Below are positions 51,593 through 60,146 of a stretch of DNA of 64,000 nt, in pieces. A program made the position numbers and the translations under genes. Origin of the DNA: Oceanobacillus chungangensis (GTDB taxonomy: Bacteria > Bacillota > Bacilli > Bacillales > Amphibacillaceae); assembly GCF_003369565.1 (NCBI RefSeq), contig NZ_PIOD01000011.1, positions 328,829 to 392,828 of the forward strand, written 5' to 3'. How positions within the stretch are numbered: the stretch's first letter is position 1; the number at the start of each line of letters is the position of its first letter. The notes under the pieces were generated by a model, which saw only the letters and a program-made list of their open reading frames with translations, did not search any database and was not told the origin of the DNA.

Positions 51593-52222
51593 ATGGATTA
51601 TCAAAATCAAACTTGTACAGAAAGTGATGTTGCTGGAGCTAGCTTCTCTATTCATCCAATGAGTAATCGTTTCATTGAGATTATTAAATCCGCACTAACT
51701 GATGTAGATACAAGTAAAGTTAATTTGATAACGGATGATGTGACGACAACAGTTAAGGGAAATTTGGTACATATATTTGATGTAACGAAAGCAATGTTTC
51801 TCCATGCTGCAAAAACAGGTGAACATGTTGCTTTTCAAGCTACTTATTCCTTTGGATGTCCAGGGGATTCCAAAGTGGAAAATGATATGGAAGATTATGA
51901 GGACCCTATCAACGCAGAATTAGTAAAAGGAATCGAACAATATGTTGCAGCGAAGTTTTCATTATATCCATTTGGTGGAGATAATTATATGGATATTATT
52001 CACAAGCAAATTGAAGCAATGAGAAAATATGTTACCGTGAGCGCTGCAAATTACTCCACTCGTCTTGATGGAGATGCATTGACAATTTTCGAGGGGTTAG
52101 AGCAAGTTTTTAAAGCAACAATAGATAGTGGATCAAATCATACAGTAATGACAGTATCTATTTCAGCGAATAGTCCTTCCCATATGAAAAAAGGTATTAT
52201 AGAAAAAACAATAGATTTATAG
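51593..52222 (+). CDS. ykoF: YkoF-family thiamine/HMP-binding protein
   Basis: A 209-residue soluble protein with two tandem ACT-like YKOF domains: GASFSIHPMSNRFIEIIKSAL with ATYSFGCPGD in the first, and AAKFSLYPFGGDNYMDII with TMTVSISANSPSH in the second. B. subtilis YkoF binds thiamine and is co-transcribed with the ykoEDC pyrimidine-precursor transporter. Here no ykoEDC genes follow: a terminator and a convergent gene come next. The riboswitch-like leader supports a thiamine-linked role. Confidence 0.92.
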   Translation: MDYQNQTCTESDVAGASFSIHPMSNRFIEIIKSALTDVDTSKVNLITDDVTTTVKGNLVHIFDVTKAMFLHAAKTGEHVAFQATYSFGCPGDSKVENDMEDYEDPINAELVKGIEQYVAAKFSLYPFGGDNYMDIIHKQIEAMRKYVTVSAANYSTRLDGDALTIFEGLEQVFKATIDSGSNHTVMTVSISANSPSHMKKGIIEKTIDL

Positions 52223-52248
52223 CTTCGAATTGATATACCTGTAATTTT

Positions 52249-52279
52249 AAAGGGAAATCAAATGATGATTTCCCTTTTG
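52249..52279. terminator. Terminator between ykoF and the DUF4145 gene
   Basis: Perfect 12-bp stem AAAGGGAAATCA/TGATTTCCCTTT with T-run on the plus strand; it serves convergent genes. Confidence 0.8.
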
Positions 52280-52309
52280 CAGATGGCAAATATGATCTTC
52301 TCTCCGGCC

Positions 52310-53437
52310 TCAACCAATTGTGACGGAAGGTTTCTCCTGTATACTGATTATCTGGTCAAACAAACTTTTCACTGTACCTACTCCAACGTTATCATATTTT
52401 GCTAGAATAACTAATTCTCTAGGCAATTGTCCAACCGTTTCGATTTGATCCGCATGCAACTGTTTTAATAGACTAGGAAAGCCAGCAAATAATTTTGCTG
52501 TTAATGGTGTTGCTGCTATCTTTTCTGTTATAATCAAATAATCAGTTTTGAAGAAGAAAAGTAAGTCTCCTGGTCTCTCAACCATTATATTTCTACGTAC
52601 CTTCTCTTCTTCTATATAATTTTTAAGCTCGGCAAATAATATTTCCTCATTCTTTTCACTAAAACGTTTGACGTGCTTGGATAGCCCTTCAAGATTATTT
52701 GGCAGTTCACTCATAATCCGAGCTTGTTGTTCAGCCCCTAAGCGAATTAAAAATGTTTCTGACCGTTCAAAACGCTGTGGTAGTAAAAATGCATCCCGAA
52801 GAAAATACGGAACCTCTAGTTCCTTTCCTTTATAGATGAGATTCCGAATAGTAGTAAATCCAGGGGAAGCAACTTGTGATAGGTTTTCTGCCCTGATTAC
52901 TTTCTCCACTTCCACGCTTGTTTGTTGTTGTTCTTCTTTTAACGTTGTCGTTAACAGCGCTTCAAGTGCACCTAATCTCACCTCGATCTCCGATATATCA
53001 TAGGATTCAGACGCTTGTGGAGTTGGGTCCTGATACTCCGGAAATTCAAATTCAACTGGTCCATACGTTTCTACATACCACCTTACAATCAAATAGACAG
53101 ATTCCCATGATAACAATGCTTCAGAATAACGAAACTTTCGTGTATCATGTGCTGCCTGATTTCCCATCATTCGTACAGTATGCAATGCATCACAAATTTC
53201 AGACGTAATATAGCCATTGTCACTTAGAATATCTATTCTTTCAACTAAAGTTGTCCAAGATTCATTTGGCAGTTTTTCTATCTTCATTACAAATTGCAAT
53301 ATATTTTCCACAAAAACACGTGCATGTGTAAGCATCGTCCTTGGGCTAGTAAATATACTATTTTCCAACTCGCAAGCAATTAGCGCGAGTTCCTTATTTA
53401 ATGGTTCTAAAAATTGATAATAGTTCTGTGTTTTCAT
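52310..53437 (-). CDS. DUF4145-domain protein with alpha-CTD-like C-terminus
   Basis: A 375-residue soluble protein. The N-terminal third has the DUF4145 pattern (SIFTSPRTMLTHARVFVENIL, then CDALHTVRMMGNQAAHD), found at the N-terminus of some type I restriction subunits and helicases. The middle is charged and coiled-coil-like. The last 45 residues (LLKQLHADQIETVGQLPREL followed by YDNVGVGTVKSLFDQI) look like the helix-hairpin-helix of the RNA polymerase alpha C-terminal domain. Binding to DNA or nucleoprotein is inferred. It stands alone, with no restriction or helicase genes nearby. Confidence 0.7.
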   Translation of the reverse strand: MKTQNYYQFLEPLNKELALIACELENSIFTSPRTMLTHARVFVENILQFVMKIEKLPNESWTTLVERIDILSDNGYITSEICDALHTVRMMGNQAAHDTRKFRYSEALLSWESVYLIVRWYVETYGPVEFEFPEYQDPTPQASESYDISEIEVRLGALEALLTTTLKEEQQQTSVEVEKVIRAENLSQVASPGFTTIRNLIYKGKELEVPYFLRDAFLLPQRFERSETFLIRLGAEQQARIMSELPNNLEGLSKHVKRFSEKNEEILFAELKNYIEEEKVRRNIMVERPGDLLFFFKTDYLIITEKIAATPLTAKLFAGFPSLLKQLHADQIETVGQLPRELVILAKYDNVGVGTVKSLFDQIISIQEKPSVTIG

Positions 53438-53597
53438 GCTGATTATCTCCTATTAATTCTTGCTGGATATATTTTAACATAAATTGCCCTAGCATTTAAC
53501 ATGTGAAAGCTAATGGCTATTTCTGTAAGTTCCTAAATTTCACCTAGAAAATCCAATGTTCGACAATTAGTTATAATTTTCTTAATTTACTTTATTT

Positions 53598-53614
53598 TGT
53601 AAACAATTTGTAAT
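53598..53614 (+). promoter_or_regulatory. WalR-type binding site upstream of yocH-like gene
   Basis: TGTAAA-N5-TGTAAT fits the WalR (YycF) consensus TGTWAH-N5-TGTWAH exactly. It lies about 70 bases before the start codon, in promoter range. Confidence 0.65.
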
Positions 53615-53684
53615 CTTAGCGAAACCTATTTGTTATGGGTTTTGTGTTAGTATGCATTTAACGTTAAACAAGGGGGAAATACTC

Positions 53685-54497
53685 ATGAAAAAAATAGTAA
53701 TTGCTCTGGCTTTAATAATTTTAAGTTTTATTGCTTGGAATTCTAAGGTTTCTGCAGAAGAAATCGTCGTACATAAAGGGGAAACTCTATGGGACATTGC
53801 TCAAAGTGAGAACATTACTGTTGAAAAGTTGATAGAAATAAATAATCTCACATCTACTGTTATTTATCCTCAACAGGTGCTCTTAACTACAGAAGACACA
53901 GAGGACATAAAGAGTAATCATATAGTAGAAAAAGGTGACACTCTATGGGAAATCGGTCAAAAACATAATGCAACAGTAGAAAACCTCAAGAATTGGAATC
54001 AATTAGATAATGATATAATCTCTATCGGACAAAAACTAACCATTCATGGACCTAATATAGAGGCTATACCAGCAGAAACAAGTTCAAATGAAATATCTAC
54101 AGACACTCAAACCGAGGAAGCGCCACCTGTACAGGAAGTTGAAACGCCGGTAACAAATGAACCAGATCAACATGAAAATACAGCAGTTGAAGACGAAAAC
54201 ATTTCAGGACACACTATTTCGGTTAAAGCGACAGCCTACACGGTGCAAAGTGCTGGTGGGTCTGGTGTTACCGCTACAGGAATTAACCTAAATGCCAATC
54301 CAAATATTAAATTAATTGCCGTTGATCCTAATGTTATTCCACTTGGTACGGAGGTTTATGTGGAAGGATATGGTTACGCAATAGCAGGTGATACGGGTGG
54401 TGCAATTAATGGAAATAAAATTGATGTTTACGTACCAACTAATCAAGAAGCATTTAATTGGGGCGTTCGAACGGTGAATGTTACTATAATAAATTAA
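53685..54497 (+). CDS. yocH: LysM and 3D-domain cell-wall protein, YocH-like
   Basis: A 270-residue exported protein: signal peptide (MKKIVIALAL...KVSAEE), two LysM peptidoglycan-binding repeats (VVHKGETLWDIAQSENI and IVEKGDTLWEIGQKHN), an acidic Thr/Glu-rich linker, and a C-terminal 3D domain (VKATAYTVQSAGG, VDPNVIPLGTEVYVEGYG, AGDTGGAI) with the conserved aspartates, related to lytic enzymes such as MltA. The ATG at 53685 follows AAGGGGG; upstream codons cover the promoter. B. subtilis YocH has the same layout and is WalRK controlled. Confidence 0.9.
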   Translation: MKKIVIALALIILSFIAWNSKVSAEEIVVHKGETLWDIAQSENITVEKLIEINNLTSTVIYPQQVLLTTEDTEDIKSNHIVEKGDTLWEIGQKHNATVENLKNWNQLDNDIISIGQKLTIHGPNIEAIPAETSSNEISTDTQTEEAPPVQEVETPVTNEPDQHENTAVEDENISGHTISVKATAYTVQSAGGSGVTATGINLNANPNIKLIAVDPNVIPLGTEVYVEGYGYAIAGDTGGAINGNKIDVYVPTNQEAFNWGVRTVNVTIIN

Positions 54498-54541
54498 GTT
54501 TGGAGTATTTCTCTAGAAAATAATCGGACAGTTTTAGAAAC

Positions 54542-54578
54542 AGCAAGGAATGGTATAAGTACTATTCCTTGCTAAATT
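54542..54578. terminator. Terminator between yocH-like and CAX genes
   Basis: Ten-bp stem AGCAAGGAAT/ATTCCTTGCT with extra inner pairs; the flanking genes are convergent. Confidence 0.75.
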
Positions 54579-54594
54579 ATTAACATAAACTTTC

Positions 54595-55692
54595 TTAGAG
54601 CATATAAAATCCAATCGCCATAATCACATATGCAGCAAATAATACAAGTCCATCAAACCAATTTGAGTCTCCGTCAACAGTAAGCATGATTACAAGTAGT
54701 ACAGCAGTCACCATACTAATCAATTCAGGCCATGTAAAAACAAGTGGCATCGAAACAGGGAAAAATAAAGAAACGAGTACAAGTACTGGCGCAACAAACA
54801 TTGCGACTTGCAGTGTAGAACCAACAGCAATTTCTACAGCAACATCCATTTTATTTTTAAATGCCATAATAACAGCAGATGCGTGTTCTGCTGCATTTCC
54901 AACGATCGCTACAATAATAATCCCAATGAATAATTCCGTCCACCCAAAAGTTTCTCCGACTGCACTAAATGTGTGAACTAAATTTTCCGATACATAAGCA
55001 ACTGCAATAGTTGCTAATGCAAGGATGATTACTGCTTTCTTTTTACTCCATTCTGGTTCTTCCGATTCTTGATCCCTTATTTCCCGTTCATCATTATTTT
55101 GATAAACACCACGGTGAGTAACAAGCTTAAAGAGCAGCATGGATAGATACAAAAGGATTAAAACAATCGAAATACCGATACTTAGCCCCATCGTTTTCTG
55201 ATTATCCATTGTATGTGTAAAAACTTCCGGAATAACAAAGGCAACGATAACTGCAAATATTAACAGTCCAGCATTATGTCGTGCATCATTTACATTGAAG
55301 GATTGCCGCTTATATTTCAGACCGCCTACAAAGAATGATAATCCAGCAACAAGCAATAAATTTCCTAAAACTGACCCTGTCAGAGATGCCAAAACAATTC
55401 CAACCAATCCTGCTTTTAATGAGAAAATGGAAATAATCAGTTCCACAGCATTCCCAAATGTCGCATTAAGCAGCCCACCTATTCTTGGTCCCATCACGAT
55501 TGCTAAACTTTCAGTCGCTCGCCCGATAAACCCTGCCAAAGCAATAATAGTCAAACAATAAATAAGAAACATCATAACAGCTGACCAATGGAAGATGGAA
55601 CCAATTATTGATAAAGGCAACCCAATTACAATGAGAATGATAAATAGTTTATTCACCTTAGATGTATGCCCCTTTTTTTTTGCTAATGTCAT
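54595..55692 (-). CDS. chaA: Calcium/proton antiporter (CAX family, ChaA/YfkE-like)
   Basis: A 365-residue membrane protein with 11 helices and the two alpha-repeat motifs of CAX exchangers: GNAVELIISIFSL near residue 75 and GNAAEHASAVIMA near 255, with the ion-binding Glu residues. An acidic loop (NNDEREIRDQESEEPEW) separates the halves. The ATG at 55692 has GCGGGA eight bases upstream and matches family length; sixty further codons of the open frame run over the preceding terminator and are not used. Confidence 0.9.
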   Translation of the reverse strand: MTLAKKKGHTSKVNKLFIILIVIGLPLSIIGSIFHWSAVMMFLIYCLTIIALAGFIGRATESLAIVMGPRIGGLLNATFGNAVELIISIFSLKAGLVGIVLASLTGSVLGNLLLVAGLSFFVGGLKYKRQSFNVNDARHNAGLLIFAVIVAFVIPEVFTHTMDNQKTMGLSIGISIVLILLYLSMLLFKLVTHRGVYQNNDEREIRDQESEEPEWSKKKAVIILALATIAVAYVSENLVHTFSAVGETFGWTELFIGIIIVAIVGNAAEHASAVIMAFKNKMDVAVEIAVGSTLQVAMFVAPVLVLVSLFFPVSMPLVFTWPELISMVTAVLLVIMLTVDGDSNWFDGLVLFAAYVIMAIGFYML

Positions 55693-55785
55693 TATTATTC
55701 CCGCTTTGCTGAATTTTATTGGTATAGGTTGCAAAATTAGCTTTGACTGAAACAGATCGCAATTATTCTGGAATTTCATAAATTG

Positions 55786-55830
55786 AAAAACCATCTCCTC
55801 TATGTAATCGTACAAAAAGAGATGGTTTTT
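55786..55830 (-). terminator. Terminator of the 43-residue protein gene
   Basis: Perfect 12-bp stem AAAAACCATCTC/GAGATGGTTTTT. On the minus strand the RNA ends in UUUUU. Confidence 0.8.
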
Positions 55831-55840
55831 AATATGCATC

Positions 55841-55972
55841 CTAATCCATTTCAATAGGCGTACATACTGCATATAAGTTGTCGGTTATATTAGAAATATT
55901 GACTTCGATTACTTTATAACCTCCCTCAATGATTACTTCTTTATCTCCCATGATTGATTGGTCATTATTCAT
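55841..55972 (-). CDS. Small acidic protein, 43 residues, unknown
   Basis: ATG ten bases after GGGAGG, and a strong terminator right after the stop, make it a credible gene. The product (MNNDQSIMGDKEVIIEGGYK, then VIEVNISNITDNLYAVCTPI) looks like a small beta-rich domain. I do not recognise a family. It is transcribed independently of the CAX gene downstream. Confidence 0.6.
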   Translation of the reverse strand: MNNDQSIMGDKEVIIEGGYKVIEVNISNITDNLYAVCTPIEMD

Positions 55973-56082
55973 CACTTTTCTTCCTCCCTCATACTTTTCT
56001 CACACAGTAGCTAATATATGCTGGAGGGTGAAAAGTGTGCACCTAATTTGACGTTATATAATTAGAATTCATACAATGGACT

Positions 56083-57276
56083 TTATTGTGAATCACGTTT
56101 ACCTTGCATAAGCTGTTTATCCTTTTTTCCATGTAACAAGTAGTAAATAAAAATACCGACTATAATTAATCCAACTAATGAAAGGTATAGTCCTCTGTAG
56201 CCAAATATAGGAATGACATATCCTAATACGAAGGGTCCGATACCAAGTCCTAAATCAAGAAATATGAAATACGTTGAGTTTGCAAGCCCCATTCGATGTG
56301 GTGGTGTAACTTTAATCGCAATTGCCTGTGTGATTGACTGATAATTCCCATATCCTAATCCAATAATTGCGGCAGCCAATATAAAGACAAAACTAGAATG
56401 AGTTCCGCTAAGAAGCAGCATGCCTATTGAAAAGAGTATAAGAGTTGGATATGCAATTACATTCCCACCTTTTGAATCAAGTAATTTCCCCGTAAAAGGT
56501 CTGGAAAGTATAATCACAATTGCATAAACTAAGAAGTAGAAACTGCCTGCTTGTACTAAATTAATCTCAATAGCATACGTAGTAATAAATGATAGAATAC
56601 CCGAGTAAGCAAATGCCATGACAAACATTGCAATAGAAATTGGTAATGCTTTCGGTTCAAAGAAATTGGTAAGCTTAAACCCTTTTGTTTCTTTGCTTTC
56701 GACGTAATTCACTAGTGGTGCCCTCACACCAAATGCTAAAATTAAACTAACAAGCCCCATTACGAAAGAAAATACAAATATACTCGTATAACCTGCAATA
56801 TCAATTAGGGCGATCCCAATTAATGGCCCGATAGCAGTTGATAATACTGCACTTAGACTAAAGTATCCAATTCCTTCGCCACTTCTACTTGAAGGTACAA
56901 TCAAACCAATAATAGTTCCAGTTGCAGTTGTTGCTAATCCACAGCCTACCCCATGAAAGAATCGAATGGCAATCAGTCCATAAATATTTGTTGGGATAAA
57001 GTAAAGTAAGGTAAATACTAAGAAAATGACAATTCCAATAAGTAACATTTTCTTTGTACCTAATTTTTCTATTTGTTTCCCTGCATATAACCGCCCTACT
57101 AAAGAACCAATGATGAAAATACTTGCAACCAAACCAGCCATGCTAGCAGTAGTATTATATTCGTTCGTTGCATATGTTGCCATGGTTACTAATAATAGAT
57201 ACATTGACAGCATCATAAAAAAATTCACTGCTGAAACGGAGATAAAATCTTTTGTCCATAGTTTTTCTTTCCTCAT
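56083..57276 (-). CDS. MFS transporter, YwoG-like, cotranscribed with MarR
   Basis: A 397-residue protein with 12 membrane helices and a drug-efflux-type layout: VGRLYAGKQIEKLGTKKML between helices 2 and 3 (motif A-like) and the glycine-rich helix GIGYFSLSAVLSTAIGPLIGI (motif C-like). AGGAAG lies six bases before the ATG. It starts ten bases after the MarR gene, so the regulator and pump form one operon, like ywoH-ywoG in B. subtilis. Substrate unknown. Confidence 0.87.
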   Translation of the reverse strand: MRKEKLWTKDFISVSAVNFFMMLSMYLLLVTMATYATNEYNTTASMAGLVASIFIIGSLVGRLYAGKQIEKLGTKKMLLIGIVIFLVFTLLYFIPTNIYGLIAIRFFHGVGCGLATTATGTIIGLIVPSSRSGEGIGYFSLSAVLSTAIGPLIGIALIDIAGYTSIFVFSFVMGLVSLILAFGVRAPLVNYVESKETKGFKLTNFFEPKALPISIAMFVMAFAYSGILSFITTYAIEINLVQAGSFYFLVYAIVIILSRPFTGKLLDSKGGNVIAYPTLILFSIGMLLLSGTHSSFVFILAAAIIGLGYGNYQSITQAIAIKVTPPHRMGLANSTYFIFLDLGLGIGPFVLGYVIPIFGYRGLYLSLVGLIIVGIFIYYLLHGKKDKQLMQGKRDSQ

Positions 57277-57286
57277 CTATTTCTTC

Positions 57287-57706
57287 CTACTTTCTTAAAT
57301 TCTCGTAAACCGTAGCTAATATTCTACTAACCGCTATTTGTTCTTCCTCACTGATTCCTTGTAATGCATCGACTTCAAATTGTTCGACAGTTTCTCTTAT
57401 TTCAGTACAAACAGCTTCGCCTAATCTAGTAATCTCTATTCGCTTTTCCCGTTTGTCCTTTCCTGGTGTCTGCTCTACAAACCCAAGCTCCACCAAACGT
57501 TTAACGGTACGTGATATTGTCGGTTTCTCCACATTTTGGTGACTAGCAATTTCTACAATCGTAAGAGGACCTTCATTTTTTAAAAGTACTAAAGCAGACC
57601 ATTGTGAGCTATGCAGTTGGTGCTTTGCTAAATGGACATTTAATTTACTTACAAATGGTCTGTACATCTTATGATAATGGTGAAAAAATAACTGATAAGG
57701 TTTCAT
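57287..57706 (-). CDS. MarR-family repressor
   Basis: A 139-residue winged-helix regulator: the recognition region VEIASHQNVEKPTISRTVKRLVELGF and the wing QTPGKDKREKRIEIT are typical MarR features. The ATG at 57706 is nine bases after GAGAGG; longer open-frame versions run through the promoter and operator. There is no redox cysteine in the sensing position of OhrR-type regulators, so it probably binds a small ligand. It likely represses its own operon through the palindrome at 57726, and perhaps yceI at 28.2 kb. Confidence 0.87.
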   Translation of the reverse strand: MKPYQLFFHHYHKMYRPFVSKLNVHLAKHQLHSSQWSALVLLKNEGPLTIVEIASHQNVEKPTISRTVKRLVELGFVEQTPGKDKREKRIEITRLGEAVCTEIRETVEQFEVDALQGISEEEQIAVSRILATVYENLRK

Positions 57707-57725
57707 AAACATCTTCCTCTCAATA

Positions 57726-57744
57726 TAGTTACCTACCGTAACTA
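57726..57744 (-). promoter_or_regulatory. MarR operator in the marR-MFS promoter
   Basis: Perfect inverted repeat TAGTTAC-N5-GTAACTA. The promoter TTAACA (57781-57776), 17 bases, TATATT (57758-57753) lies immediately upstream on the minus strand, so the operator covers the transcription start region, as the similar site does at yceI. Confidence 0.68.
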
Positions 57745-57939
57745 AATATATTAATATATCATATTTGGCCTTTGATGTTAAATGTTGATTAATCATACCT
57801 CCAACTAAATTGAATCCAGGAGTGGCACTCTCCATATTCGTAAAAATATACATTTTTCTGCCTTTACTGTCAATTGCTTTCCTTCTAATACTGCAGTAAA
57901 ATAAGTCGTATTTAATTTACGTTTGGAAGGATTTTTGAT

Positions 57940-58737
57940 ATGAAAAGAAATATTGGATTTATCGGTACTGGAAATATGGCAAAAGCAATAATTGGAGGAA
58001 TTATAAAATCAGGTTATACGCAGGCGCATGATGTCTACGCTTCAAATCGCTCCACTGCGAAATTAATTGATATTAAAGAAGAATACGGGATTAATATTTA
58101 CGAGGATAATTTTTCTGTTGCAGAAAACTGTGATATTGTGTTCCTTTCTGTTACTCCAGATGTGTATCCTGATGTAATTGAAGAAATAAGAGATGGCATC
58201 CGTGAAGACGCGATTGTCATCCATATTGCAGCAGGACAAACAATAGCACAAAGTGAAAAACATTTCCAAAGAAGTATCAAAATTGCGAAAGCAATGCCGA
58301 ATACACCTGTAACTGTTGGAGAAGGAATGACTTCAATTAGTTTTAATCGATTTGTGACTGATGAGGAAAAAGAAGAAATCCGAGCATTGTTTGAAAGCTT
58401 CGGAAAAGTAGAGTTCATTGATGAAAGTCTTATGAATATTGCAAGTGCAGTTGGCGGCTCCTCCCCTGCTTTCGTATACCTGTTTATAGAAGCTCTAGCA
58501 GATGCTGCAGTATTACATGGTATGCCCCGAAATAATGCATATAAAATCGCTGCCCAGTCGGTACTAGGTTCTGCTAAAATGGTATTAGAATCTGAAGAAC
58601 ACCCTGGAAAACTAAAGGATGACGTTTGTTCGCCTGGTGGAACAACAATCGAATCTATTGCTAGTCTAGAAGAGAACGGATTTCGTTCCGCAATTATTGA
58701 AGCTGTAAAAGCAAATATGGGCAAATTTAAGAAATAA
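57940..58737 (+). CDS. proC: Pyrroline-5-carboxylate reductase
   Basis: A 265-residue cytoplasmic enzyme for the last step of proline synthesis (P5C to proline with NAD(P)H). The Rossmann motif GFIGTGNMAKAIIGG is near the N-terminus, then AMPNTPVTVGEGMT, AVGGSSPAFVYLFIEAL and the C-terminal signature KDDVCSPGGTTIESI. GGAAGG is nine bases before the ATG. Proline is the usual compatible solute of moderately halophilic bacilli, but no proBA genes are adjacent. No T-box leader fits in the short upstream gap. Confidence 0.96.
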   Translation: MKRNIGFIGTGNMAKAIIGGIIKSGYTQAHDVYASNRSTAKLIDIKEEYGINIYEDNFSVAENCDIVFLSVTPDVYPDVIEEIRDGIREDAIVIHIAAGQTIAQSEKHFQRSIKIAKAMPNTPVTVGEGMTSISFNRFVTDEEKEEIRALFESFGKVEFIDESLMNIASAVGGSSPAFVYLFIEALADAAVLHGMPRNNAYKIAAQSVLGSAKMVLESEEHPGKLKDDVCSPGGTTIESIASLEENGFRSAIIEAVKANMGKFKK

Positions 58738-58762
58738 TCGCTCTCGCGCTTTAAAGATTAAT

Positions 58763-58797
58763 GCTGGTCCAGGTTTTGAAGCTTAGACCAGCTTTAT
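58763..58797. terminator. Terminator between proC and the AraC gene
   Basis: GCTGGTC/GACCAGC stem followed by TTTATTTATT on the plus strand; the genes are convergent. Confidence 0.65.
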
Positions 58798-60000
58798 TTA
58801 TTTCCCCTTCCGATATACAGTAGGCGTACAACCTATTTCTTTCTTAAACACTCGCGCAAAATAGGAAGAATCTTCATAGCCTACAATCCATGCGATCTCT
58901 TCTATCGCTAATGGCTCTGTTTCCAGCAAGTACTTCGCACGATTCATTCTTAACATCTGCTGGTATGCTGTAATGGTCATGTTTGTTTCCTTTTTAAAAC
59001 TCCTAGAAAGATGGCTAGGATGCGTATTACAAGCTTTTGCAATTTCTTCCAGATTTAATTGCTGGTCATAATAAATTTGGATATGCTCAATTGCAATTTG
59101 GATTATTTTTGAATAATGACGTAATGCATTTTCAGAAACAAGGTCACAATATGCTGCAATCATATTATCTTGTAATTGATTTAGCGTTGCTAATTTACTT
59201 GAGTGTTCGATTTGCAGTGCATACTTCTCGGAGATCCGATGAATTAATATCGTAGGAACATTACTATTTCTTGCTGCAATTCGCAGCATAGTATTCATTA
59301 CAATTAAAATATTTTTCACTCTTCTTATTGGCTGATTCGGAAAGCGTTCAGAAAAAGAAAACAATAAATTACCTGAGCTAATGAGTTTTAATGCCTCTGT
59401 TTTATTTCCCTGCTCAACAGCAAACATAAAATCCTTTTCAATACTATAACGGAGTTCTACTATCTCCGCTTCTTCATCTAAATTCGTGTTTGTCTGCCGA
59501 TTATATTCCGCTTCTTTTGTTTTATCCGCAACAATAATAGTGTGATCCATTTCATTTTCCAGCATTGTGTCAAAAAGTCTCAGCATACTAGCATAACTGC
59601 TAGCTTGATCAGTGGTGAGTACATAAATTTCATCAATTATCCCTCGCAGTTCTTCTCCCTTCATACTACTTAAATTATATTCTCTGGATAAGCTATATAC
59701 GTTGGGTGTTGTATCTAAATATGGACCAATGATAACTGTATACTCATCTCGTTTTTTTAAAAAGCGGAATCCTAGGTAATGCAGCCCCCATTCATTAATA
59801 TATGAATAAGCTTTTCCATTTCGCTTCATATTATGATGTAAATCTAATATATCTGCCTGATCATATCCTGGTACATATTCTGGAATCGTTAATAATTCAT
59901 GATAATAAATGAAATCGCTATACTGATCCAATACATATATATTTAAATTAGTAATCTGTTGTATTTTCAATGCAGTTGTAATTAATCGTGATTGTTTCAT
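58798..60000 (-). CDS. AraC-family transcriptional regulator
   Basis: A 400-residue regulator with a C-terminal double helix-turn-helix: LEEIAKACNTHPSHLSRSFK and IEEIAWIVGYEDSSYFARVF, followed by CTPTVYRK. The N-terminal 280 residues form a sensor region without similarity I can name; a start like QQITNLNIYVLD hints at a PAS/GAF-like sensing fold. It is divergent from the PTS EIICA gene, which it probably controls in response to a sugar signal. No ribosome binding site stronger than GGGGGA near the start. Confidence 0.87.
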   Translation of the reverse strand: MKQSRLITTALKIQQITNLNIYVLDQYSDFIYYHELLTIPEYVPGYDQADILDLHHNMKRNGKAYSYINEWGLHYLGFRFLKKRDEYTVIIGPYLDTTPNVYSLSREYNLSSMKGEELRGIIDEIYVLTTDQASSYASMLRLFDTMLENEMDHTIIVADKTKEAEYNRQTNTNLDEEAEIVELRYSIEKDFMFAVEQGNKTEALKLISSGNLLFSFSERFPNQPIRRVKNILIVMNTMLRIAARNSNVPTILIHRISEKYALQIEHSSKLATLNQLQDNMIAAYCDLVSENALRHYSKIIQIAIEHIQIYYDQQLNLEEIAKACNTHPSHLSRSFKKETNMTITAYQQMLRMNRAKYLLETEPLAIEEIAWIVGYEDSSYFARVFKKEIGCTPTVYRKGK

Positions 60001-60102
60001 GTTACTCCCCCAAAGTAAAATAATGATAAATTTGATATTTTAATCCTATTTATGTTAAAAAAGTCCTAACAATATTTTCTAAACTTAATTATAATTGTAA
60101 CA

Positions 60103-60116
60103 TAACAACGCTTTCA
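60103..60116 (-). promoter_or_regulatory. Catabolite-responsive element candidate (cre)
   Basis: Minus-strand TGAAAGCGTTGTTA matches TGWNANCGNTNWCA with one mismatch. It lies eight bases after a TATAAT (60090-60095) in front of the PTS gene, a roadblock position for CcpA. Confidence 0.45.
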
Positions 60117-60146
60117 TGAACAAAAATGAATTTTAGGAGAATTGCA

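Noticed and set aside
55693..55872. Sixty extra N-terminal codons on the CAX antiporter
   Set aside because: They would run back over the terminator and stop of the small upstream gene; family length supports the ATG at 55692.
57707..57853. Forty-nine extra N-terminal codons on the MarR protein
   Set aside because: They cover a good promoter and the palindromic operator; the ribosome binding site points to 57706.
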